A stretch of 64,000 bases of DNA, taken from the NCBI RefSeq assembly GCF_030409845.1, contig NZ_JAUFQQ010000003.1, positions 2,294,001-2,358,000 of the forward strand, read 5' to 3'. Every line of letters begins with the position of its first letter. Position 1 is the first letter of the stretch. Positions 51,137-60,204 of this stretch are shown here, in pieces. The stretch is from Flavobacterium branchiarum (lineage in GTDB: Bacteria > Bacteroidota > Bacteroidia > Flavobacteriales > Flavobacteriaceae). Both the position numbers and the translations under genes were made by a program. The notes under the pieces were generated by a model. That model was not told where the DNA came from. It saw only the letters and a program-made list of their open reading frames with translations, and made no database searches.

Positions 51137-52291
51137 CTATGTTTTTATCAGTCCATTAACAAATTTTATGTTTTTATTTAAATAAAAATCTGCTTTCTGA
51201 CTTGTTTTCGGAAAATTACCAAAATCATCTGTATATTCTGCTCCTTTGGCATCGTACTCAAAATGACCATAATAATTCTCTAATTCACCAACTTCAACAA
51301 CATAAGCAGTGAAACAAATTTTATTTTCAATCAATTCTTCTTTGTATTGTGCAGCAAAATTCGTGATTATTTCAATACCATCATAATTTATTTTGATGTT
51401 TTTATACATAAAATCATAAAAAACGACTTTATTTTGAGAAATATTCAAATATTTATTAATTCCATTGACAACTATATCGTTTTCGCTTAATGCTTTAAAC
51501 CCTGAAATTAGGGCGAAAAAGATATATTTTCTTGTGATTTCTCTTTCATAATCATTAGGAAAATGACCCGCCTCAAACAAAACTGTAGGCACTCCGAGAT
51601 ATTGAAACGTATCTCCTATACAGTTAATATTAAAAGAATCATCAAAACGACCTACCTGACCTGGAATATATTGTTGCAAAACATCATTCATAGCTACAAT
51701 TAAATCTATAGCCTTTGCACGAGACTCATTTATCTCCCTTGCATCATTATAAGATGGCGCTAAAAACGATACTGTCGCCGATTTCCCTGTATCTCCAGCT
51801 CCGAAAATTGTACGCTGATCGTGTAAATTATAACAATAATGAGGCTTAAACTCCTCAAAAACTGCTCTCAACACCTTACTTTCTGGCTGTGTTAACTCTT
51901 GAGAATCACGATTAAGATCAACTTTGTTAGCATTTTCACGAGTATATAATTTCGCTCCATCAGGATTCAACATCGGAATACTATAAAATGTAAACGTTTC
52001 TAACAACTTGATTGCAAAATCAGAACCACTATTCAACACATTAATAAAATCAAATAGAGCTTTTGTAGTTGTACTTTCATTTCCATGCATTTGCGACCAA
52101 AGGTAAATTCGGGTTTCACCCGTACCTATTTTATAACTATATATAGGTTCTCCCAAAACAGATTTGCCAATAACCTCAACCTGATTATTCGTGTTTAATT
52201 TATTCAATAAAGGAGTTATTGCATCTAATGTAAGATACCTTCCTTCTATACTTTGTTCTTTATGTAAGCTAAATAATTCTTCTAAATTCAT
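51137..52291 (-). CDS. M14-family zinc carboxypeptidase-like protein
   Basis: 384 residues. The zinc ligands of M14 peptidases are visible: His69 and Glu72 in SQMHGNESTTT, the substrate-binding DLNRD, and the third ligand in YNLHDQRTIFG. The catalytic Glu is probably that of LFEAGHFPNDYER. No signal peptide, so it is cytoplasmic, unlike digestive carboxypeptidases. It may trim peptides or peptidoglycan fragments. It is divergent from an XRE regulator, and an operator-like site ends only 14 bases upstream of its start codon, so the regulator probably controls it. Confidence 0.9.
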   Translation of the reverse strand: MNLEELFSLHKEQSIEGRYLTLDAITPLLNKLNTNNQVEVIGKSVLGEPIYSYKIGTGETRIYLWSQMHGNESTTTKALFDFINVLNSGSDFAIKLLETFTFYSIPMLNPDGAKLYTRENANKVDLNRDSQELTQPESKVLRAVFEEFKPHYCYNLHDQRTIFGAGDTGKSATVSFLAPSYNDAREINESRAKAIDLIVAMNDVLQQYIPGQVGRFDDSFNINCIGDTFQYLGVPTVLFEAGHFPNDYEREITRKYIFFALISGFKALSENDIVVNGINKYLNISQNKVVFYDFMYKNIKINYDGIEIITNFAAQYKEELIENKICFTAYVVEVGELENYYGHFEYDAKGAEYTDDFGNFPKTSQKADFYLNKNIKFVNGLIKT

Positions 52292-52304
52292 GTTGCATTG
52301 TTTG

Positions 52305-52320
52305 GTTTACAAAAGTAAAC
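52305..52320. promoter_or_regulatory. Operator-like site O1 (GTTTAC-N4-GTAAAC)
   Basis: Perfect palindromic site GTTTAC-AAAA-GTAAAC, 14 bases from the start codon of the M14 peptidase gene. Confidence 0.7.
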
Positions 52321-52328
52321 ATCTTTAT

Positions 52329-52344
52329 TTTTACAATTGTAAAC
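52329..52344. promoter_or_regulatory. Operator-like site O2
   Basis: TTTTAC-AATT-GTAAAC, one base from the perfect site, spaced 24 bases from O1. Confidence 0.65.
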
Positions 52345-52361
52345 AGTGAATTATTTTAATA

Positions 52362-52377
52362 ATCTACATTTGTAAAC
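52362..52377. promoter_or_regulatory. Operator-like site O3
   Basis: ATCTAC-ATTT-GTAAAC; right half perfect, left half with two changes. Confidence 0.5.
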
Positions 52378-52525
52378 GCTTATTTCTCCCAAATAGCATC
52401 GCTTTATATGTTTTTAGATGACATTTGTTATCCTCTTACAAAAACACATTCAAAACAATAATTACTAACTAGTTACACTGAGTCAATTAAAGCTAAAATA
52501 ACGACTAAATCACCCTAATTAGACT

Positions 52526-52541
52526 ATTTACAATTGTATCA
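52526..52541. promoter_or_regulatory. Operator-like site O4
   Basis: ATTTAC-AATT-GTATCA; the right half is weaker than in the other sites. Confidence 0.4.
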
Positions 52542-52561
52542 TTGGTATTCTACTCTATTTT

Positions 52562-52577
52562 AATTACATTTGTAAAC
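52562..52577. promoter_or_regulatory. Operator-like site O5
   Basis: AATTAC-ATTT-GTAAAC, 27 bases upstream of the XRE start codon. Confidence 0.55.
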
Positions 52578-52596
52578 CATCTTAATTTAAAACACA

Positions 52597-52612
52597 ATTT
52601 ACAATGGTAAAC
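52597..52612. promoter_or_regulatory. Operator-like site O6 over the XRE start codon
   Basis: ATTTAC-AATG-GTAAAC. The ATG of the XRE gene forms the last three bases of the spacer, so a protein bound here would block initiation of its own gene. Confidence 0.6.
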
Positions 52613-53086
52613 ATCGAGGATTTTATAAAAAGATTGGAAACCATATTAGAATATTATGGCTTAAGCGCGTCTTCATTTGCAGATAAAATTGGAGTACAAC
52701 GCTCTAGTATGTCTCACCTACTTTCTGGCAGAAACAAACCTAGCTTAGATTTTGTATTAAAAATTATTGAGGTTTTTCCCGATATAGATTTGTATTGGGT
52801 TTTAAACGGAAAAGGATCATTCCCTAAAAATGAAAACGATGAAGTTGTTATAAATTCCATTCCACAAGAAATTGAGCAACCCGTTGCTCCCATTTTTCCA
52901 AATAACAATTTCATCCCTGAAGATTTATTTTTAGAGATAGAAAAACCGAATGAGAAAAATGAGAAAAAAATAATTGAAGAAAATGCTCCCGAAATAAAAA
53001 ACACAATTTCCAATACTTCTTCTGGAGAAATAGAGAAAATTGTGCTCTTTTATAAAAACGGAACTTTTAAGGCTTACACCCCTTAA
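52604..53086 (+). CDS. XRE-family regulator facing the M14 peptidase
   Basis: 160 residues. Residues ~8-70 are a helix-turn-helix domain (LETILEYYGLSASSFADKIG, then VQRSSMSHLLSGRNKPSLDFVLKI). Residues ~70-160 are an acidic, low-complexity tail ending in a short IEKIVLFYKNGTFKAYTP strand pair, which resembles the C-terminus of other flavobacterial XRE proteins. Six operator-like palindromes crowd its upstream region and one covers its start codon, which strongly suggests autorepression. Confidence 0.9.
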   Translation: MVNIEDFIKRLETILEYYGLSASSFADKIGVQRSSMSHLLSGRNKPSLDFVLKIIEVFPDIDLYWVLNGKGSFPKNENDEVVINSIPQEIEQPVAPIFPNNNFIPEDLFLEIEKPNEKNEKKIIEENAPEIKNTISNTSSGEIEKIVLFYKNGTFKAYTP

Positions 53087-53160
53087 TTTTATATTTTGTG
53101 TGTGTACTTTTGAAAATTTTAATTTTTTTTCGTTTGCAGAATTCTGAGAATTATTAAAAT

Positions 53161-53712
53161 CTACAACTGAAATCCGTTAGCTGGAATTTTACCCACGACC
53201 CCTTTGTAGTGTTGTTTTAAAATTTCTATGTCAGCATCATAATTTCCTGTTGGATAAAATGGCTTTCCTAGATTAACTTCTTTTTTACCCCAATCAAAAG
53301 CTACTGGGACAATTGGCACATTTGCTTTTAAAGCGATGTAATAAAACCCAGTTCTAATTTCTGAAACTTTTTTACGAGTTCCCTCTGGAGCAACTGCCAA
53401 ACGGAAAGTTTCCTTTCTTTCAAAAATAGCCGCAATCGAATCTACTTTATTCAACCCTCCTGATCGATCTAGCGGTTCTCCTCCTACACTTCTAAAATAA
53501 TACCCAAAAGGGAATTTAAATAATTCTTTCTTTCCTACCCAATTCATTTCTAATCCAGAAATACCTCGAGTGAAAATTCCTAAATAAAAATCATGATTAC
53601 TTGTATGAGGCATTACCATCAACACGCATTTTTTTACCTCTGCATTTTCAATCCCCACAATTTTCCATCCCATGAGTTTAAAAAAGATGAATTTATATAA
53701 TTGTTTCTTCAT
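53161..53712 (-). CDS. PlsC-type acyltransferase
   Basis: 183 residues from the ATG at 53712 (a TTG further upstream is less likely). The acyltransferase motifs are MPHTSNHDFYLG, a variant of the usual HX4D with His and Asp five apart, and VAPEGTRKK (the EGTR motif), followed by a PIVPVAFDW segment. Enzymes of this family add the second acyl chain to lysophosphatidic acid or make related lipids at the inner membrane. The small size is normal for the Bacteroidota subgroup. Divergent from the gene at 53776. Confidence 0.88.
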   Translation of the reverse strand: MKKQLYKFIFFKLMGWKIVGIENAEVKKCVLMVMPHTSNHDFYLGIFTRGISGLEMNWVGKKELFKFPFGYYFRSVGGEPLDRSGGLNKVDSIAAIFERKETFRLAVAPEGTRKKVSEIRTGFYYIALKANVPIVPVAFDWGKKEVNLGKPFYPTGNYDADIEILKQHYKGVVGKIPANGFQL

Positions 53713-53775
53713 TAATTTTATTTTAATCTGCAAAATAAATAATTTAAATCTTAAATTTGGTAAAAACGCATACCA

Positions 53776-54438
53776 ATGATTAAGAAAATATTCAGCTACA
53801 TTGTTCCTATAAAAATATTTGAAAAAAAATCCACTCGTAGCAAAGCCATTGAAGTTACCTGGGCAAACGGCGAATTAGTTTTAGATTCCGAAAATACCAA
53901 TTACTCTTACGGAAGTTTACAACGCATCTTGAGATACGGTTTAAAAAATATTGGCTTCGAAAAAATCCGCTCAATGAAAGAAATCTTACTTCTTGGTGTA
54001 GCTGGAGGAAGTGTTATCAAAACACTTGTTGATGAGATAAAATATGAAGGAAAAATAACTGGAGTCGAAATTGATCCCGATATCCTTGAAATCGCTAATA
54101 AATATTTCAACCTTAATAAAATTAAGCAACTCGAAATTATCATTGATGATGCATTTGAATTTGTTTTAAAAACTAATAAAAAATACGATCTTATAATAAT
54201 CGATGTTTTTGAAGACACCACAATGCCTAATTTTTTATTTGAAAGCTTCTTTAGTAATAGAATTTGTGATCTTTTACAAAAAAATGGTTTTGTCCTTTTT
54301 AATACTATGATTTTAAACGAAACCCATAATATCAGAAATCAAAAATACATTTCGGAGATAAATAACCATCATGCTGCTAAAATGCTACCACGCATTGAAG
54401 AACATAATGAATTAATTATCATCGAAAAATTAGCCTAG
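53776..54438 (+). CDS. Spermidine-synthase-fold methyltransferase-like protein
   Basis: 220 residues with the SAM-binding fold of spermidine synthases: LLLGVAGGSVIKTLVDE (motif I), GVEIDPDILEIANKYFNL, IIDDAFEFVLKTNKKYDLIIIDVFEDTTMP in separate blocks. The N-terminal beta domain and the polyamine-gatekeeping residues of true spermidine synthases are reduced, so the substrate may differ. It begins a plus-strand run with the M23 peptidase (22 bases on). Confidence 0.8.
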   Translation: MIKKIFSYIVPIKIFEKKSTRSKAIEVTWANGELVLDSENTNYSYGSLQRILRYGLKNIGFEKIRSMKEILLLGVAGGSVIKTLVDEIKYEGKITGVEIDPDILEIANKYFNLNKIKQLEIIIDDAFEFVLKTNKKYDLIIIDVFEDTTMPNFLFESFFSNRICDLLQKNGFVLFNTMILNETHNIRNQKYISEINNHHAAKMLPRIEEHNELIIIEKLA

Positions 54439-54460
54439 TTTGAATTACATTTAAAAAACA

Positions 54461-55144
54461 ATGTATATGCCTTCTTTAGAAACTGTTTTAAAAAGCTTAC
54501 CTCCAGTAAAAGTAATCGACGCAACAATTGATTACTCACAATACATACCTTTTGACTTATCAATCTCTAATCAGGAATTAGCGAAGTACAAAACTCAAAC
54601 TGCTCGTGAATTTGAATTTTATATCGAAACCTTATTAGCTCAAGCCAAAGCTAAAGTAGCTTTTGGTGGTTACCTAGAACAGCGAAACATTTACAAACGA
54701 AGTGAAAATTTCAATAATTCTACAACAGCTGAGCGTAACATTCATATTGGTCTCGATTTATGGGTTAAAACAGGAACTCCTGTATTGGCAGCGTTTAACG
54801 GAACGGTTCATAGTTTTAAAAACAATAACAGTTTGGGCGATTATGGCCCTACAATTATTTTAAAACATACTATCGAAAATCAAAATTTCTATACTTTATA
54901 TGGGCATCTGTCGTTAGAAAGTATAGCTGACCTTAAAGTTGGAGATGTTTTTTTAAAAGAACAAATTTTGGGCACTTTAGGAAAACCAGGTGTAAATGGA
55001 GATTATGCTCCACACTTACATTTTCAGATTATAAAAAATATTGGAGACAATTTTGGCGATTATCCTGGTGTTTGTAGCAAAATCGATTTAGATTATTATA
55101 CAAACAATTGCCCGAATCCCAATTTAGTATTAAAAATAACATAA
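54461..55144 (+). CDS. M23-family (LytM) peptidase
   Basis: 227 residues. The LytM zinc motifs are present: HIGLDLWVKTGTPVLA (the His and Asp ligands) and PHLHFQI (HxH). Active members cleave cross-bridges in peptidoglycan, while degenerate ones activate amidases. Here all ligands appear intact. No signal peptide is visible, so the protein is either cytoplasmic or exported in an unrecognised way. It is followed by a lipoprotein gene 6 bases downstream. Confidence 0.9.
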   Translation: MYMPSLETVLKSLPPVKVIDATIDYSQYIPFDLSISNQELAKYKTQTAREFEFYIETLLAQAKAKVAFGGYLEQRNIYKRSENFNNSTTAERNIHIGLDLWVKTGTPVLAAFNGTVHSFKNNNSLGDYGPTIILKHTIENQNFYTLYGHLSLESIADLKVGDVFLKEQILGTLGKPGVNGDYAPHLHFQIIKNIGDNFGDYPGVCSKIDLDYYTNNCPNPNLVLKIT

Positions 55145-55150
55145 ATAACA

Positions 55151-55627
55151 ATGAAGAAAGTACTATTTATTCTAAGTTTGCTACTGTTGATTGGTTGCAA
55201 ATCAAAAACTGGCGGAAATAAAACAGAAGATTTAAAAATAACAAAAGTTTTACCCGCTGAAGTAAATAATAGCCAGCAAAAAAAGGCTTACGATCTTGGA
55301 AAACGAGTTTTAATGACTTGCAATACTTCCAAATTTAAACCTTTTAACGAAACCGAAGTTACACCATCGGTGATGGCAAATACAACCGAAGAACGATTAA
55401 CAAAAACATGCCAGAAATTCAGACAATGGTACGGAGCCTTTAAAGATCTTAAGCTAGATGGAGTTTATAAAACCAAACATGAAACCATTTACAGATTTAG
55501 AGCTTTATATGAAAAAAAGGTTGCCAACAAAGAACTTCGCGTGTATGTAAATGAAGACAATTTGGTTTCGGCCATAAAATCCTTAGACTGGGACGAAACA
55601 TTCGAGTCTAAACTAATTGAAAAATAA
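55151..55627 (+). CDS. Small lipoprotein, unknown function
   Basis: 158 residues with a lipoprotein signal ending LLLIGCKSK (Cys16). The mature part (GKRVLMTCNTSKFKPFNETE, TCQKFRQWYGAFKDLKLDGVYKTK) is not recognised and seems a small alpha/beta domain. Two further cysteines could form a disulfide. Same operon as the M23 peptidase by spacing. Confidence 0.75.
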   Translation: MKKVLFILSLLLLIGCKSKTGGNKTEDLKITKVLPAEVNNSQQKKAYDLGKRVLMTCNTSKFKPFNETEVTPSVMANTTEERLTKTCQKFRQWYGAFKDLKLDGVYKTKHETIYRFRALYEKKVANKELRVYVNEDNLVSAIKSLDWDETFESKLIEK

Positions 55628-55633
55628 AACCCA

Positions 55634-56158
55634 ATGAATTGTAAAACACTACTGATTATCCCCTTTTTTCTTTTTTCTATTTTAGTTAATGCTCAGGAGT
55701 CGCTTAGTTTTAAAGGTAAAACCTATGCTGCTACACCTGCTTGGAATTTTATCTGTGAGAACTATGCTTTAACTGGCGAAGCTGATATTCAAATTGCAAA
55801 AACAGAAACTGGAGGGCTTTTAAAAATTAGTATTGAAACAACGGATCCTAAATTACAAATTACTGGCACTACATATATTTACCTAGTTGATAATACGATT
55901 ATTGTTTGTATTGATAAAAAGAATACTGAAACTGTTGCAAACAAAACAGTAAATTACTTTAATCTTTCTGCTATCGAAATGAACAAACTTAAGAAAACGG
56001 ATATCCAATCTATTAGATTCAATATCTCTGGAACTACTAATAAATTTAGTAGTCAGATTGGGAATTTCACAGCCGTTAATAAGAAGTCGTATTACGCTAC
56101 TAAATTTGATAAATCTAAAAATAGCTTCAATACTGCAGAAGAAATTACCGCTTTGTAA
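55634..56158 (+). CDS. Secreted beta-rich protein, unknown function
   Basis: 174 residues, signal peptide ending LVNAQ (about residue 20). The mature part is beta-rich with TPAWNFICENYALTGEADIQIAKTETGGLLKISI split over strands. No family recognised. It starts 6 bases after the lipoprotein gene, so it belongs to the same operon. Confidence 0.75.
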   Translation: MNCKTLLIIPFFLFSILVNAQESLSFKGKTYAATPAWNFICENYALTGEADIQIAKTETGGLLKISIETTDPKLQITGTTYIYLVDNTIIVCIDKKNTETVANKTVNYFNLSAIEMNKLKKTDIQSIRFNISGTTNKFSSQIGNFTAVNKKSYYATKFDKSKNSFNTAEEITAL

Positions 56159-56217
56159 TTTTTAATGTAGTATAAAATCAATAATTCTGTACTTTTATAT
56201 TCTAAATCACATCGAAG

Positions 56218-56688
56218 ATGAATGCAAATGAATCCACTATTAGTAAATTTTACACTGCTTTCGCCAATGCAGATGCAGTTAAAATGAGCGAATGTTACCA
56301 TCCAAAAATACAATTTCGTGACCCTGCTTTTGGCCTACTTATAGAAGATCAAGTTTTTAAAATGTGGGAAATGCTTCTTAAAAAAAGCAAAGGGAATATA
56401 AAAATAGAATTCTCTGATATAAAAGCAGATGATTTTGTAGGTTCTGCCTCTTGGATTGCGACTTACAATTTCAGCAAAACAAATAGAAATGTTGTAAATC
56501 ATGTTTTTGCGGAATTTCAATTTCAAGATGGACTAATCATAAAGCACACCGATACTTTTGATGTTTGGAAATGGTCTAAGCAAGCATTTGGCATCACTGG
56601 CTACCTATTAGGATGGACAGGTTTTTTTCAGAAAAAAATACAACAACAGGCTTTGTTATCGCTTCAGAAATATCAAAGCAAACAATAA
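56218..56688 (+). CDS. SnoaL-like/NTF2-fold protein
   Basis: 156 residues. The N-terminus ISKFYTAFANADAVKMSECYHPKIQFRDPAFG is the start of the SnoaL-like cone fold, with W-x-A-x-Y-F and H-x-D-x-F-D-x-W later. Such proteins are small ligand-binding or isomerase-type modules; the active residues cannot be assigned. Its stop codon overlaps the next start (TAATG), so both are translated together. Confidence 0.85.
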   Translation: MNANESTISKFYTAFANADAVKMSECYHPKIQFRDPAFGLLIEDQVFKMWEMLLKKSKGNIKIEFSDIKADDFVGSASWIATYNFSKTNRNVVNHVFAEFQFQDGLIIKHTDTFDVWKWSKQAFGITGYLLGWTGFFQKKIQQQALLSLQKYQSKQ

Positions 56689-57137
56689 TGTCACATTGCG
56701 AGACATTGAGAGCGCTTTTTAATCGTGATCTTAATAAATTAAAGCTCGAAATCGAATCCTATAAAAATGAAGCTAAAATTTGGTCTATAGACGAACAAAT
56801 TTTAAATTCAGCTGGAAACCTGTGTTTGCACTTAATTGGCAATTTAAACACCTATATAGGCGCCACATTGGGTAATTCTGGCTATATAAGATATCGAGAA
56901 TTAGAATTTTCGTTAAAAAACATTCCAAAAGCCGAATTAATCACAAAAATTGAAGAAACTATCCTTACTGTTGATTTTGCTATAAGTAATTTATCCGAAG
57001 ATCAACTGGAGCATGAATTCCCAATTGTTGTTTTTGAAGGTAAAGATTCTACAGGATTTATTTTAACGCATCTCACCACTCACCTTGCCTATCATCTAGG
57101 ACAAATAAACTATCATAGAAGGTTATTGGATTCTTAG
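56688..57137 (+). CDS. DinB-like protein (DUF1572 type)
   Basis: 149 residues from the ATG at 56688; the frame opens earlier but that region is the end of the preceding gene. A four-helix DinB-type fold is indicated by NLCLHLIGNLNTYIG and the late LTHLTTHLAYHLGQINYHRRL, which supply metal-binding histidines. Co-translated with the SnoaL-like gene. It is a distinct paralogue group from the DinB protein at 47374. Confidence 0.85.
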   Translation: MSHCETLRALFNRDLNKLKLEIESYKNEAKIWSIDEQILNSAGNLCLHLIGNLNTYIGATLGNSGYIRYRELEFSLKNIPKAELITKIEETILTVDFAISNLSEDQLEHEFPIVVFEGKDSTGFILTHLTTHLAYHLGQINYHRRLLDS

Positions 57138-57237
57138 TTTTTTAGTATTTAGTCGCAGTATTCAGTATCAGTTTACAGTATCAGTCGTAGTTGAAACTTG
57201 AAAGTTCTTATTCCATAAGTTAAAACAAAGCATATTT

Positions 57238-57852
57238 ATGACTAAAAAACTACACTATACATCTGGAGTTACAATAACAGTTTTTATCGGGTTACACTTA
57301 TTCAATCATGTTTGGAGCATTTTTGGAGCAGAAAAACACATTGAAATGATGAATACTTTACGTCATTTTTATCGAAATATATTTATTGAATCCATTTTGC
57401 TATTCGCTGTATTTATCCAAATTTCCTCAGGACTTAAGCTTTTCAAAATAAATCAAAAAATAGCCATAAATAATTTTGAAAAGATTCAGATTTGGTCAGG
57501 ATTATACCTAGCTGTCTTTTTTATAATTCATTTAACTGCAATTTTTATTGGAAGACTCATCTTAAAACTTGACACCAATTTTTATTATGGTGTGGCTGGA
57601 TTAAACACTTTTCCTTATAATTTATTTTTCATCCCTTACTACATGCTTGCAATTCTTTCCTTTTTCGGACATATTGCTACCATACATAACAAGAAGATGA
57701 AACAAACATTTTTTGGACTTTCCCCTAATAAACAATCAATAGCAATCTTAACTTTTGGAATTATATTAACTCTAGTACTATTTTGTGGACTAACTAATTA
57801 TTTCAACGGAGTAACTATACCTAAGGAATACAATGTTCTCATTGGAAAATAA
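57238..57852 (+). CDS. Five-span membrane protein
   Basis: 204 residues with about five membrane spans. Histidines recur within or beside them (GLHLFNHVW, LRHFYRN, IIHLTAIF, FGHIATIHN), a pattern resembling the haem-binding helices of succinate dehydrogenase cytochrome b subunits, so a haem-binding redox protein is possible. No partner flavoprotein is nearby. Converges on the aminotransferase gene across the hairpin at 57888-57920. Confidence 0.7.
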   Translation: MTKKLHYTSGVTITVFIGLHLFNHVWSIFGAEKHIEMMNTLRHFYRNIFIESILLFAVFIQISSGLKLFKINQKIAINNFEKIQIWSGLYLAVFFIIHLTAIFIGRLILKLDTNFYYGVAGLNTFPYNLFFIPYYMLAILSFFGHIATIHNKKMKQTFFGLSPNKQSIAILTFGIILTLVLFCGLTNYFNGVTIPKEYNVLIGK

Positions 57853-57887
57853 CAAAACGTATTTCAGATGAGAATACAGCTCAAAAA

Positions 57888-57920
57888 AAAATGGCTTCTT
57901 AAAATTTAAGAAGCCATTTT
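57888..57920. terminator. Bidirectional terminator
   Basis: AAAATGGCTTCTTAAA (57888-57903), one-base centre, TTTAAGAAGCCATTTT (57905-57920), with A- and T-runs on both sides. Confidence 0.93.
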
Positions 57921-57926
57921 CTACTT

Positions 57927-59414
57927 TTATGAAGCAAACCAGCCTGCGACTAATTCATCTTCGAATGAAGTTACATTTTCATGAATAAATTCGTTAGTTT
58001 CTTTGTTGTACTCATAATCCTGAGCCCATGTTTTATGGTTTTCGGCTAACTCTTTAATACTATTACACACAAAAGCAATTTCTTCGCTAGTTGTTGTTGG
58101 GTGTATTGACATTCTTATCCATCCCGGTTTGCTTATTAAATCTCCAATAGTGATTTGGTCAATCAATTTACTAGATGTTTCTTGGTCAACATGCAGTAAA
58201 AAGTGCCCGTATGTTCCTGCACAACTACACCCCCCTCTAGTTTGAATTCCAAATCTATCGTTTAATATTTTCACACCTAGATTAAAATGTAAATCTTCGA
58301 TAAAAAACGAAACAACTCCTAAACGATCCTGATGTTGTGCTGCTAAGATTTTAATATTCGGAATATCGTTCAATTCATTAAAAACAAAATCAACAATTTC
58401 ATGTTCGCGTTGCAACATGTTCTCTACTCCCATTTGCTCTTTTAACTCGATTGCTAAAGCCGTTTTTATAACTTGTAAAAAACCTGGGGTTCCTCCATCT
58501 TCACGATCTTCAATATTATCGATATATTTATGCTCTCCCCAAGGATTCGTCCAACTTACGGTTCCTCCTCCAGGACAATCTGGAATCATATTCTTGTATA
58601 ATTTTTTATTAAAAATTAAAACGCCCGAAGTTCCTGGGCCTCCTAAAAATTTATGTGGAGAGAAGAAAATAGCGTCCAAATAAGCCTCTGGATCTTCTGG
58701 ATGCATGTTTATTTGCACATAAGGCCCTGAGCAAGCAAAATCAACAAAACAAACTCCATTATGTTGGTGCATTAATTTTGCAGCTTCATAATAAGGTGTT
58801 TTTATGCCTGTAACATTTGAACAAGATGTAATAGAAGCTATTTTATAAGCTCTGTCTTTATATTTATCTAATAAGATTTCTAATTTTTCAAGACTAAAAA
58901 GTCCTTTTTCGCAAGCTGGAATAATTTCAACATCAGCAATAGTTTCCAACCAACTCGTTTGATTTGAGTGGTGCTCCATATGCGATATAAAAACTACAGG
59001 CTTTTTATCTGCTGGAATTGTCGTGAAATCTTTTAGATTTTCAGGAATTTTAAGTCCTAAAATACGTTGAAATTTATTCACAACACCCGTCATTCCAGTC
59101 CCATCAGTAATTAAAATATCATCTTGATTGGCATTTACATGACGCTTAATGATATTTCTGGCATGATGGTACGCTTTTGTCATGGCAGTACCTGACACAG
59201 TTGTTTCTGTGTGCGTATTTGCGACAAAAGGTCCAAATTGGTTTATAATTTTCTCTTCAATTGGTCTATACAAGCGTCCGCTAGCAGTCCAGTCGGTATA
59301 AATTATCTGTTTTTTACCATAAGGAGAGGTAAATTCCTGATCGATTCCAATAATATTTTTTCGAAAATCTTGGAAATAAGCTTCTAAAGCCGTGGTATTG
59401 TTTTTGATATTCAT
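57927..59414 (-). CDS. Class V aminotransferase (cysteine desulfurase-like)
   Basis: 495 residues from the ATG at 59414. The upstream TTG lies on the edge of a TACCTTTG -7 box (complement of 59433-59440), so it is not the start. PLP enzyme of fold type I: DWTASGRLYRPIE, TNTHTETTVSGTAMT near the start, HMEHHSNQTSW, and the PLP lysine in FFSPHKFLGGPGTSGVL. A late TRGGCSCAGTYGHFLL carries cysteines comparable to the desulfurase loop. It likely removes sulfur or selenium from cysteine or acts on a related amino acid. About 90 residues longer than SufS. Confidence 0.88.
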   Translation of the reverse strand: MNIKNNTTALEAYFQDFRKNIIGIDQEFTSPYGKKQIIYTDWTASGRLYRPIEEKIINQFGPFVANTHTETTVSGTAMTKAYHHARNIIKRHVNANQDDILITDGTGMTGVVNKFQRILGLKIPENLKDFTTIPADKKPVVFISHMEHHSNQTSWLETIADVEIIPACEKGLFSLEKLEILLDKYKDRAYKIASITSCSNVTGIKTPYYEAAKLMHQHNGVCFVDFACSGPYVQINMHPEDPEAYLDAIFFSPHKFLGGPGTSGVLIFNKKLYKNMIPDCPGGGTVSWTNPWGEHKYIDNIEDREDGGTPGFLQVIKTALAIELKEQMGVENMLQREHEIVDFVFNELNDIPNIKILAAQHQDRLGVVSFFIEDLHFNLGVKILNDRFGIQTRGGCSCAGTYGHFLLHVDQETSSKLIDQITIGDLISKPGWIRMSIHPTTTSEEIAFVCNSIKELAENHKTWAQDYEYNKETNEFIHENVTSFEDELVAGWFAS

Positions 59415-59638
59415 TATAAACTGATTTGGTTCCAAAGGTATATAATTTTTACATAATTGCGAATTTGTTAACAGGGAAGTTAAAACTATAGTACAATTTC
59501 TTTTATTTACAATTAATCACCTCTTTAGCAGGCATCTTTTTAGTAAAAATCACATAATAGAATTAAATTTGAGCAGAAAATATTCATTTTTCCTACTCAT
59601 AATCGATAAAGAACAATAATTATTTTAAAATTATATAA

Positions 59639-60169
59639 ATGAAAAACTTATCTATAGCAACTTTTGGAGGAGGCTGTTTCTGGTGTATTGAAGCAGTAAT
59701 TCAACGTTTAAAAGGCATTGTATCAATAAAATCTGGCTATGCCGATGGTCATATAAAAAACCCTGCTTACCGTGAGGTTTGTACCGGAAGAACGGGACAT
59801 GCCGAAGTCGTTCAGGTAACTTTTGACCCTGAAATCATTTCTTACCATGATTTAATCGCTATTTTTATGACAAGTCATGATCCTACGACTTTAAATCAAC
59901 AAGGAGCTGACAAAGGGACACAATATCGCTCTATCATTTTATATCATAATGACGAGCAAAAAGCAATCACAGAACAAGTAATAGAAGCTGTAAAACCTCT
60001 CTATGCTGATCCAATCGTAACCGAATTAAAACCTTTTGAAGTGTTTTATGAAGCCGAAGAAGATCATCAAAATTATTACAACAATAATCAGGAAGCGGGT
60101 TATTGCCGAATGGTAATTGATCCTAAAGTGCAAAAACTAAGAAAAATGTATGCCGATAAACTCGCATAA
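59639..60169 (+). CDS. msrA: Peptide methionine sulfoxide reductase A
   Basis: 176 residues. The active-site motif GGGCFWCIEA (Cys at ~12) and the downstream GHAEVVQVTFDPE, HDPTTLNQQGADKGTQYRS and EEDHQNYYNNNQEAGYCRMVIDPK are all typical. It reduces S-methionine sulfoxide in oxidised proteins. No MsrB domain is fused. It sits just upstream of selO and close to ypdA, giving a redox-repair neighbourhood. Confidence 0.96.
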   Translation: MKNLSIATFGGGCFWCIEAVIQRLKGIVSIKSGYADGHIKNPAYREVCTGRTGHAEVVQVTFDPEIISYHDLIAIFMTSHDPTTLNQQGADKGTQYRSIILYHNDEQKAITEQVIEAVKPLYADPIVTELKPFEVFYEAEEDHQNYYNNNQEAGYCRMVIDPKVQKLRKMYADKLA

Positions 60170-60204
60170 GCAAGCACAAATTACTGTTATTGAAATTAAA
60201 TAAA

